The translations under genes and the position numbers were made by a program. A stretch of DNA of 64,000 nt from Lineus longissimus (lineage: Eukaryota > Nemertea > Pilidiophora > Heteronemertea > Lineidae). The stretch spans positions 7,254,001 to 7,318,000 of the forward strand of contig NC_088320.1 in assembly GCF_910592395.1 (NCBI RefSeq), read 5' to 3'. Shown in pieces: positions 24,101 through 33,993 of this stretch. The notes below the pieces were generated by a model. The model saw nothing but the letters and a program-made list of their open reading frames with translations. It was not told the DNA's origin and did no database searches. Every line of letters begins with the position of its first letter. Position 1 is the stretch's first letter.

Positions 24101-26718
24101 GGAGGTGCCTTGTTGTAATAATGGTTTCAGGCTTGGTAGATGAGTAAGAGAAAGGGGACATGTATGGAGAAGGGAGGTGCCTTGTTGTAATAATGGTTTC
24201 AGGCTTGGTAGATGAGTAAGAGAAAGGGGACATGTATGGAGAAGGGAGGTGCCTTCTTGTAATAATGGTTTCAGGCTTGGTAGATGAGTAAGAGAAAGGG
24301 GACATGTATGGAGAAGGGAGGTGCCTTGTTGTACCAATGGTTTCAGGCTTGGTAGATGAGTAAGAGAAAGGGGACATGTATGGAGAAGGGAGGTGCCTTC
24401 TTGTAATAATGGTTTCAGGCTTGGTAGATGAGTAAGAGAAAGGGGACATGTATGGAGAAGGGAGGTGCCTTCTTGTAATAATGGTTTCAGGCTTGGTAGA
24501 TGAGTAAGAGAAAGGGGACATGTATGGAGAAGGGAGGTGCCTTCTTGTAATAATGGTTTCAGGCTTGGTAGATGAGTAAGAGAAAGGGGACATGTATGGA
24601 GAAGGGAGGTGCCTTCTTGTAATAATGGTTTCAGGCTTGGTAGATGAGTAAGAGAAAGGGGACATGTATGGAGAAGGGAGGTGCCTTGTTGTACCAATGG
24701 TTTCAGGCTTGGTAGATGAGTAAGAGAAAGGGGACATGTATGGAGAAGGGAGGTGCCTTCTTGTACCAATGGTTTCAGGTGTGCCGGATAAGTCAATAAG
24801 AGAAAGGGAACGTGAATGGAGAAGAGAGACACATGTATATTTTCATGTGTCAGAGCAACTTTCCACAGGTCCTATTGATCAGGATGAGCGTCTTGCATTA
24901 ATAAATCTGCTCCAAGCTTGCTCTGGGCTACGAGTTGTGAAAATGAAACTAAGAAATGGAACAAGGTACTAAACACTTGAGGTTGTGCAATCTCGATGCA
25001 TACACGGTGCTATAGATCCGTGGTGCATTGTGGGCCAGAATAGCACTTGTGCTTAGGCACTCGAGTTGTCCAAGAGTCGTTTTTCAATGACATTTTCTTG
25101 TTTTGTGCAGTCAAGGCAGCTTCTCAATGACATTTTCTTGTTCTTTGCAGTCAAGGCAGCTTCTCAACCGCCATGAACAAACACTGGTGTTTAGGCCACT
25201 TCCGATGCTGTGAATGCGACGAGAAAATATCGGGGACATTCTACCCCCGGGGAGAGGGCGAGGACAGGAAGCCCCTTTGCAAGAAATGTGCCGGGATCAC
25301 CGAGCAGAATGACCCAAACACTGGATCCTGCACTGCTTGTGATAAGGCAATAACCGGGGTGAGTATGCGGCGATGACAACAAGAATCGGCATACCCTCTT
25401 TGGAGTGGGTTCCGGCCTGACTAAAATGTAAAAAGAGAAATGAAAAACCCATGCAGCTGATAGATTTGCCGCAGTAAGTGCCGACACCCGGGCGCCCTGG
25501 AACTAGTGTGATGACGAAATGGATAGGCACACATATAAATTGCTCGTCAAGCAATATCGAGGGTAGCACAGACTCTGTTGCGATTTTCGTCGAACTGGGT
25601 ATGGAAATCGCACAAAAATGTGCACTGCATGATAAAGTACCAATAATACGTGACCATAATGTCTTTCTTTTTAGAGTGTGCTCATTGCACTTGGGAAAAA
25701 GTACCATCGCGAATGTCTGGTGTGCGCAGAGTGCAAGGAGAGCATGCAGGGCAAACCCTTCTATGAGAAGGACAACAAGATTTATTGCAAACGAGGTAAG
25801 AAAGTTACAGTTGGATATTACCGTGAAGACTATATATACTAGTACAAGGTATATATCTGTTCAGAAACGTTGATGCAAGGGTCCATTTGAAAACTGAAAG
25901 GTCCACGCCGTGAATTGTTTCTAACGAATCGTTTCGTTCCTTGCCAAATCGGCGATGAACGTCAATCCTAAAGTTTCTTCCTCTCAATGGATAATACGAA
26001 CAACACCGGTAGGTTGGCACAACCAAATCAGGGAAATAACTCTCTTAGAAAACATTTTCCCATCATTGGATCCGCCAAAGCTGCTAATACGACAAATAAT
26101 CCATATAGGTCACGCACCTATATTTAAAATTTTGGCGACAGACTGGGGTGAGGTCAGCGTTTGAGCAGGTTTCGAGCAACGCTTTGGTAGGACGTACCGG
26201 TATACATTGCCATCATGATAGTTACAGCAGGATGAGGGCCGTGATGTTCAATGTCACCATGGGTCATGTCGTGCAAGTTTTCTTTTACAGATTATGGTAT
26301 CGTCTGCGGCAATGTGTGTGGAAAGTGTGGCGAAATTATCGAAGCAGACCAGGAGATAATCAGAGCTTTGGACAAGGTCTGGCACGATGACTGCTTCAAA
26401 TGCGCGGTGAGTTGAGTCTCCCAAGGTGATGACGTAACAGGGGGACAGTATTTCAAAATGTTTGATGTATCAAAAGGCGATTTACGAATGTCGCGTCTAT
26501 GAATTAACCCAAAGCTTGGGGACATGACAGACCTTCGCAACTCGTACCTTGCCGTTCGTAAACGCTGCTAAACCTCTCTATTGCCTGTTCGAGGGAAAAT
26601 TCAACACAGTCGCCGCAGATCGGTTAACCGTTTGTCTTTTGTCTTACAGGGATGCAACGGCGACCTTGGAAACTCGTTCAAAATGAAGGGTGAGCTCCCG
26701 TGGTGCGGGTCATGCTAG
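21162..26718 (+). CDS. LIM-only protein, three LIM domains (6 coding exons)
   Basis: Exons are 21162-21172, 23228-23269, 25151-25358, 25675-25795, 26291-26406 and 26650-26718, giving 188 residues with consistent phase. LIM1 uses C10, C13, C31, H34, C37, C40, C61 and C64. LIM2 uses C78, C81, H98, C101, C104, C107, C125 and D128. LIM3 uses C137, C140, H159, C162, C165, C168, C185 and C188, and the stop codon follows C188 directly. LIM domains are double zinc fingers that bind proteins, often at the cytoskeleton or in nuclear complexes. With no other domain this is a LIM-only adaptor. I cannot assign it to a named subfamily. In LIM1 the third and fourth ligands are C-x2-H instead of the usual H-x2-C. 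The ATG lies in an 11-nt coding piece of exon 1 (reads MAD). Intron 2 contains a 72-bp minisatellite and a duplicated acceptor. Confidence 0.9.
23470..24800. repeat. 72-bp minisatellite, about 18 copies
   Basis: A head-to-tail repeat of exactly 72 bp, each copy holding GGGGACATGTATGGAGAAGG and GGTTTCAGG. Copies differ mainly at two places: CTTCTTGTACCAATGG versus CTTGTTGTAATAATGG, and GTGTGG versus CTTGG. The copies nearest 23500 are the most diverged, with GTGTGG; central copies are almost identical. It lies in intron 2 of the LIM gene. Because 72 is divisible by 3, two minus-strand frames stay open for over 1.4 kb, but these are products of periodicity. Confidence 0.95.
25071..25150 (+). 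repeat. Tandemly duplicated 3' splice site (40-bp period)
   Basis: The sequence TTCTCAATGACATTTTCTTG, a T-rich stretch and TGCAG|TCAAGGCAG occurs twice, 40 bp apart, giving acceptors before 25111 and 25151. Only the second keeps the LIM frame, since 40 is not a multiple of 3. Confidence 0.85.
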
Positions 26719-28840
26719 CTCCTGGAAAGCTTGATAAGGAGATATCAATATTCAAGACATTTCAAGTTGAAACATTCATATTGGACACTTCGAATTTCAA
26801 CCCATCGCCAAGGGCCTTGCCTAGTCATCAGTGCAACTAAGGTGGTTGCTTTTCTTATCATGTGATCGAAAGCTTTGCCAAGCACCGGGTTATGATGTAC
26901 GTTTGGTGAAAATCCGTCTATATACCATTTAATTCGAGCATGCACGCATGTATACAAGAATGATCAATAAATGTAGTCGCTTGCCTAACCAGCAATAATT
27001 GCAAATAAAAAAGCTCTCAAATGACGTTTTATCAGACGTTTATTGACAATATCTAATTGAACGAGGTGGGTTACGATGTGAACAAAACAGTCGCCAGAGA
27101 ACGTACGACTTAAAGCGATTGTCGCCCGGCCAACGTTTTAGGTTACTCTTTTGTCGGCGGTTGACGTGAAAAGGGATCTTTTCTCATCTTTTCCCCGGGG
27201 TCTTTGGATGTTTCAAAGCTCCGCACACCGGTGAATAGAAGTTATGCTTAGTTTAGCTTGATTTGATCTAACTCGTGCATGCTTCCAATGAACCTTTTAA
27301 AGAGCGCTTTTCCATGTTTGCCTGTTCACAGCGTTTTTGGGATATCAATACCCGATCTCAACATAAATCAATCAGGGGTTTCAAGGTGCAACCATGCACA
27401 AGGAACTCACTTAAACTCGACCAGTAGACCGGGGGAACCAAGCCGTAACTCAGCCGGTAGTCGAACCCACGACCAGTTGATGATTAGGCCAACTCTCTTC
27501 ACTATACATGTAATTACTAAACCGCAAAGTGCTAAGTTTGGCAACGGATGACAGCGAAAAATCTCTCTGGTGAAGGATATCGAAGGGAAGAATGAAAAAA
27601 AAAAAGCCGCTCCTGGCCGGCTGCATGGAAAGAAAGTTCCATTGCGTTCATGTCACACAGGTATGAAAGGAAATGTTGTCCACCGAACAATAAGAATTCT
27701 ATCGCCGCCAGACACTCTCAATCTCCGATTTTCATCAACACCAAATACGCCGGACTTTTGAGGACAAAGAAACAACTAGAATCAGGTGCCCTGATAAGAA
27801 CTCTTTAAGTGTGTTTTCAGCCAAAATCGGTTTTAATAAGCGGCCTCTAATCGCCCAGAGAACCGATAGAGATTAATTTACAACTCGTTAATTTGATTTG
27901 TTTTCATAGCGGAACATGAGGCAGTCCCGTTTCATAACGCAGCAATCAATCAAAGCCTTTACTCCACTCCCCACACTCAGTGTTTGACGTTGAATTGGGG
28001 TCGAGTTCTGAGCTTTTTTCTACCCGTCGGATCCCTGTCAGTAAGCAAAATTAGTAGTATCGAACACTTGTTGACCCCTTTGTCAATCTTAAAGGAAGAG
28101 TAAACTAATCAATTTTGATAACCATTTCGGCAAGTATAAATAATGAAGCCTATGCGACTCTGTTAGAAGATGTTGTGGTGTCTATGCGTTGCTTTTAAAA
28201 TGGAAAGTTAAAATGCCACAGTAATATGATGACGTTGAATACCATGCCGAATCTCAACTTGAAAAAATTCAAAGTGTCTATCACCTGGAGTAAATGCGTG
28301 TCTGAGGAGGAGGAGGGATGGTTTATATTGACAACAGCATAAAACCAAATTTGCATAATGATGGTCAGAAAAGCAGAAGAATTGAAATATGCAATAGAAT
28401 ATAGTGGTTTTGAATTCTTGAACCCATCATGGGCACTGGTCTGCGAACAGCACAGAAGGCTGCAGTGTAAATGAGGCGAAATGTTCGTGGTAATGACTGG
28501 TTCGATTTATATTTCACCCCGGTCGAATCCGGCACTGCGCATTCAGCGCGCAGTGGTCTGTGGGTTGCTTTTGTACCCGCATCCTATGTAGCAAGCTCGG
28601 TTGACGGATCATCGTCCGTGATGATGACGGATTATGATACGTATTATCGTTAGTGAGACGCTGGACAATCAAGTCGATCCGTCATCCCCTATATATACCG
28701 GGTAGAAAATAATCATTTCGGATGCCATTATAACGCGGTCTTCTGGAGAAGACAGTCACATTTTGTGAAGGTCGGCCGGGATCTCAATTCGGCCATTTTT
28801 TAAAATTTTCCTATGATACCGAGACTCCAGTAGAAGTAGA
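26719..28840. other. Intergenic region, no gene seen
   Basis: Only short open frames. Near 27430-27480 the minus strand has GGTCGTGGGTTCGACTACCGG, sharing the B-box segment of the remnant at 20705, so it is probably another SINE relic. The promoter of the downstream lectin gene should lie at the right end; no TATA box is clear. Confidence 0.4.
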
Positions 28841-30069
28841 ATGATGGACCGGAATTTCCCGTTTCTTTTACTGGCTGGATTCTTTTGTCGGCTTTTCGGT
28901 AAGTGGCTCTTCTTTTATCCCAATTACCAACGAAATTCATATAAAAGGGGCTATTCAACATATCCATTGCAAAGTTTTGAATGGATTCAAACGGTGGGGC
29001 AGGATGTAGAGATTCATTAGAGGTACATGTAGGTTTTTATGAAAATCCAAAAGCCAAAATTTCTCGACATTCTGAACCCGAACTATTGACCTTCCCTTGA
29101 CAATGAAGATGATCGATAGCATTATTCCCCAACATAGATGTTGTGCCCATCTTCGGCGCAGGCCTACATTATATTGGTTTTTACAGCGGTCACCTGTTGA
29201 CCGCTGGTCAAGGTCCGACCATTTTCGCCAGAACTTGAAATCCTAAAGCAATCAGAACTTCCGCAAAATTAATTGAATGCCAATTTTAAAACATATTTAT
29301 TTATTTATTTATTTATTTCGTACGAAGTACAATATGAGGCTGTTCTTTACCACTTAGGTCGGAATGAGTTCTAATTGCTTTCGGTTAAAGTTCCAGCCAG
29401 AATAGTGGTGCATATGGCTAACCCTTAAACAAGCCGACTAACATTTTCTCTCCAGACATAGTTTTGGCACAGAATCTTGCACTAAGGAAACCAGTGGTTG
29501 CCTCGCTACCCTACAGATCCGATGCAATCGGCTACAGTGCTTCAAACGCCGTAGATGGTTCCAACAAGACCCATGGCTGGTATTGCTACACATCCTCGGA
29601 CCGGCCCTCAGATAACCCGGCATTTTGGAGAGTGGACTTAGGGCAGGAGTACAGCATAGCTCAAGTGAGGTTACTTCGCAGAGACGACTGTTGCAGTAAG
29701 TAGGCCTACATACTTCCGTCTTGATAATGTTTGTATTGACCCCGATTTGGGCCGAAAAGTTTCAAAAAGTGCCAGTTTGCCCCCACAGAGCCTTTTGCCG
29801 CTCTTGACCAGGTCTTTATTTCCCCTACAGCGACACGATTCCGCTACATCAAGGTCCTGGTATCAAAAACCATATCTAAGGACGTTTACACTGGCGCTGA
29901 AGTTTGTTACCAACATGACGAATACCCCGAGGGACACGGCCTCTGGTTCAACGAAACTTGTCCGGTGCCCATGACAGGTCGCTATGTCACTGTTGCCAAG
30001 GACACCACTAAAAGGCGAGAGGGGCTGTGTCTGTGCGAGTTTGAGGTCTACGCACCAGGTAAGATGTAA
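28841..30069 (+). CDS. Secreted fucolectin-type (F5/8C-like) lectin
   Basis: Exons are 28841-28898, 29456-29695 and 29831-30058, phase 1 at each junction, about 175 residues. The third exon ends at a good GTAAGA donor. If that is not used, translation runs on through GKM to TAA at 30067-30069 (178 residues). Residues 1-24 are a signal peptide (PFLLLAGFFCRLF, cleavage after VLA). The remainder matches the fucolectin/tachylectin-4/pentraxin-1 domain: QNLALRKPVVAS start, NAVDGSNKT, a tryptophan-rich strand (FWRVDLGQEYSIAQVRLL), the RRDDCC segment with adjacent cysteines C98-C99, and the end LCLCEFEVYAP. In this family the adjacent cysteines sit at the fucose site next to conserved His and Arg residues. 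The likely role is binding fucosylated glycans outside the cell, in immunity or recognition; sugar specificity is an inference. More domains may follow if there is a further exon. Confidence 0.85.
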
Positions 30070-30519
30070 CCTCATTACGAGGCAATTGTTTTTGGTAAAG
30101 CAGCAAGTGGTTAAATTCCTGCACAAAATGAAATGCACATAACACAATAAACCTTTGGGTGACGTTGAACATAAGCATTTGATAAGGAAGACAAGGAAGT
30201 AAAAACACTATTTTCATTTGAAAATGATTTGATGTATTTGGAGTCATCAACTTCAAAATTTAACATTACAAAAATAATCTCGTATCAAAAGATTGTCATG
30301 AACATTGAGCAGTCAGATCTAATGATTTTCAAGAATCCATGTACAAGTGTGCAGGTAATTTTGACTGGTTGGAGTCTCTCCTCAAAAGGTAAGTCTTGAG
30401 CATTTGTTCAAAAACCTCCAAGTCAAGACCTTTGGCAGGCTGTGGAAGGTTGTACTGAATAATATTCATCCTGTTTGATTGATAGATTGACTGACATGAT
30501 TATGACTGGAAGAATGTCT

Positions 30520-30538
30520 GATTGTCTGATTGATTGTC

Positions 30539-30591
<53 letters not shown>
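30520..30591 (+). repeat. (GATT)n microsatellite
   Basis: Uninterrupted TGAT/GATT tetranucleotide run preceded by interrupted copies (GATTGTCTGATT). Confidence 0.95.
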
Positions 30592-30949
30592 TGTTAGTTG
30601 TTCGTTTGTTTGTTTGTTGATTGATTTTCTGAATGAATAATTGAAAAGGTGACGAATTGATCAATCAATCTATGATTGACATAATAAGTGATAATTGAGA
30701 AGCAAATATCGATAATTGTTAACAAAAACCATCACCATTAAAAGTTAAATACTTAAAATTCATAAATAAATACTGATTGTCATCAAAAACCTCGCTACAA
30801 AATCACAAAGCAAATCAGAAATATTCACTTCACTATCACACGTACACACACAATGATGTTTATACACAGTACATTCTCAATCATATGAAACAACATTTTT
30901 ATACCTGAACTCTCTAATGAGACCAAAGCATGCAGCGTACATGTACTTA

Positions 30950-31460
30950 TATTTTCAATCTCATGAGCTAAATATGCATGTTTGTATTCCTAAATACATG
31001 TATTTTCAATCAGATGAGACAAAACATGCATATTCTCAGTCAGATGACATCAGCAACACACACATTGTATTCTCAATCAGATGAGACAATGATACACATA
31101 TTCCCAATCAGATGAGACAAACAACATATGTGTATTCTCAATCAGATGAGACAAAACATGTGTACTCTCAATCAGATGAGGCAAACAACATACATGTACA
31201 TGTACATGTATTCTCAATCAACAACATAATAGTGTGTATTTTAAATCAGATGAGACAAACACCATACATCTTACATGTATTCTCAATCATGCATTCTCAA
31301 TCAGATGAGACAAACATCATGCATCTTACATGTATTCTCAATCATGCATTTTCAATCAGATGAGACAAACACCACACATATTACAGGTATTCTCAATCAT
31401 ATTTTCTCAATCAGATGAGACAAACACCATACATCTTACACGCATTCTCAATTAGATGAA
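30950..31460 (+). repeat. Degenerate tandem repeat with TTCTCAATCAGATGAGACAA
   Basis: At least ten imperfect copies of a unit of about 35-50 bp. Each has ATTCTCAATCAGATGAGACA followed by a variable spacer rich in ACATACATGTA. Spacing is irregular, so it is an old array. Confidence 0.85.
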
Positions 31461-31753
31461 GCATACAAGAGACAAAGTTCCTTTAACTTCAATTGAAGGC
31501 AAATAAAACACAATCTAGACAATGTACAAAGAAACAAACTATAAATATGAGCAAGAAGCAGACGAAGGATTTGATGCAAGAAACTGGCCTTTACCCACCG
31601 ATTCAGTGGTCACTTTTAACAAATCATACCGAACAAAACCCCAGCCATGCTATACTAAAATAATATTAGCTTATTATCTTTCGACCCGACCCTAGTATTT
31701 TAATCTAGCTAGACACGCTGTTGGGCATACGAACACAAATACGCGTTAATCTT

Positions 31754-32000
31754 GTTAGTGCTCCCACCATGGTCACTACCCCTTCTATGCAGTTACTAAT
31801 GTTAGTCTCCCACCATGGTCATTACCCATTCTATGCAGTTACTAATGTTAGTCTCCCACCATGGTCTCTACCCATTCTATGCAGTTACTAAAGTTAGTCT
31901 CCCACCATGGTCACCACCCATTCTATGCAGTTACTAATGTTAGTCTCCCACCATGGTCACTACCCATTCTATGCAGTTACTAATGTTAGTCTTCCACCAT
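31754..32000 (+). repeat. 46-bp minisatellite, about 5 copies
   Basis: Unit GTTAGTCTCCCACCATGGTC plus ACTACCCATTCTATGCAGTTACTAAT, 46 bp. Copies start near 31754, 31801, 31847, 31893 and 31939. A diverged array with CACCATAGTTACCCATTACA continues to about 32330. Confidence 0.9.
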
Positions 32001-33539
32001 AGTTACCTATCGCATGCTGTTACTAATATTAGCCTGTTACTTGTGGTAGCTTATCACCAATATAGATACCCAATACACATTGTTAGTCCTATCACCTTAG
32101 TTATACATGCAGTTAATACTATTACCATAGTTACCCATTACACGTTGTCAATCATCACAATAGTTACCCATTACAAGCGGGTAATCCTATCACCATAGTT
32201 ACTTGACAATTACATGTACATACAATTAGTCCTATCACCTTAGTTACCCATTACATGCGGTTAAACCGATCACTATAGTTACCCATTACATGCTGTTAGT
32301 CCTATTACCATAGTTACCCAGTTAGATTGTTCTGTTTGTTAGTAGTTTTATAACTGTAGCTGCTGTGTATCACATCACCATAGTTAAAGGGGTACACTGT
32401 TTGTGTTCACTGTATTTACTGGTGGCACAGGAAAAAACTCACAATGAATGTTCTAGTGCAGTTATTATGCATGTAAATTTGCTGAAACTTGGTATACATG
32501 ATTTGTCTCCACAACACCGCTGTTGAAATTTTCAATTAGTTGTTATCTGCCCAGTTAGAGTTTTCTAATTTGAGGTCTATTTTTTTAATTTTTGAACAGA
32601 CAGAGTAATCGTTTAAACATTACTTGCTGTAAGTGTTGGTCTACACATGACCAATACTCGTACTAACTGATGGATGCAAACACAGATATTATATGAATTC
32701 CTCAGACAGAAACTTATTAACACGCTTATTAAGACTAAAAGACAAAGTCATGGACTAGCAAGTCACACTCAAGATATTATTATAAACAATCAAATTTATT
32801 AGACTAATTTCTAAACAACCTGTTTTGGACTAGTTTGACACACTCAAGTTATGCGTTTCACAAAGTGTTTATATTTTGACTAGGATATCACACTCGAAAC
32901 AAACCGTTTTTCCCCATTTCTTATTTTTGGGCTTGATTGACTAGAAGCACACTTTTCCTCACACATTTCACACTTTTAAACATCAGTTGAGGAAATAACA
33001 TATGATAACCACAACATGTTGAAGTATTTGACTAGTTTTCACACACATTCATCCATGTCTTGCAATGCAAAAAAAAGAAAGAAAGAAAGAAAGCTAAAAG
33101 TCAAGAAATATATAATAAGGTAAATATGTTATGATTTATAGATAACAATGACATAAAAATAAAAGAGGTATCCAAGTGTTAAGAGTCACTCATTTTAGAA
33201 TCAGTCAATCAATCAATCAATCAAACAATCAACTCAACAATCAATCAATCAATCTAATTTTCATCTAGGTGCATATCCCATCAAATGGAAAGAATGGATC
33301 GATTTCGAACAATACGCATCAACTATTTTTGGATTCAAATGAATATCAAAGCATACTTTGCCATCATCTTCCTGAAAATAATTGTTTACAAACAACATTC
33401 GCAACGAGAGCGTAAAACTGGAAGACATCAATTTGTAATTGTGTTGTAGCAAAAATACATAAGCGAGCCTTGTATATTTTTGATATCAGCAACATACAAA
33501 AATAAACATAGCAAAACAATCCTATTATCCTTTTCGCTG

Positions 33540-33930
33540 TAGCATCCCAACCAAGTCAATCGGTCTTTAAACAGAATCCAACACAAGTACATGTAAAACA
33601 TTGTTTATTTCCTCTTTTTTTGGCTCTGGCATATTATATCAACCAGACTCAATCAGTCTTTGTACAGAATGCAACACAAGTATATGTACAACACTGTTTA
33701 TTCACTCTTTTTTTGGCTCTGGCATATTATATCAACCAGACTCAATCAGTCTTTGTACAGAATGCAACACAAGTACATGTACAACATTGTTTATTTACTC
33801 TTTTTTGGCTCTGTCATATAATATCAACCAGACTCAATCAGTCTTTGTACAGAATGCAACACGAGTACATGTACAACACTGTTTATTTACTCTTTTTTGG
33901 CTCTGTCATATTATATCAACCAGACTGTTC
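33540..33930 (+). repeat. 93-bp tandem repeat carrying minus-strand poly(A) signals
   Basis: Four copies plus one diverged copy of a 92-93-bp unit (ATATCAACCAGACTCAATCA, GTCTTTGTACAGAATGCAAC, TGTTTATT). Each copy contains TTTATT, which reads AATAAA on the minus strand, at 33604, 33697, 33790 and 33882. The array starts about 65 bp past the ODAD4 stop codon and therefore probably forms its 3' end. Confidence 0.8.
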
Positions 33931-33993
33931 TATCATTATTAAGAAATTTGATCAAAACATACATTTAATTTGAAACAGGACCTTGCCTGTTGA

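Larger units (their letters stand above)
30070..33993. other. Repeat-dominated interval between lectin and ODAD4
   Basis: Almost entirely simple and tandem repeats: a (GATT)n tract, a decayed repeat with TTCTCAATCAGATGAGACAA at 30950-31460, a 46-bp minisatellite, its degenerate extension to about 32330, an (AATC)n tract at 33205-33255 and a 93-bp repeat downstream of ODAD4. No exon that could extend the lectin gene was recognised. Confidence 0.6.

Noticed and set aside
23319-24832. Two overlapping minus-strand open frames of 472 and 479 codons
   Set aside because: They arise because the minisatellite unit is 72 bp with no stop in two frames. They lie inside an intron of the LIM gene and have no splice or start context.
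31754-32000. CRISPR-like array
   Set aside because: The repeats are contiguous 46-bp units with no unique spacers, in animal DNA. It is a minisatellite.
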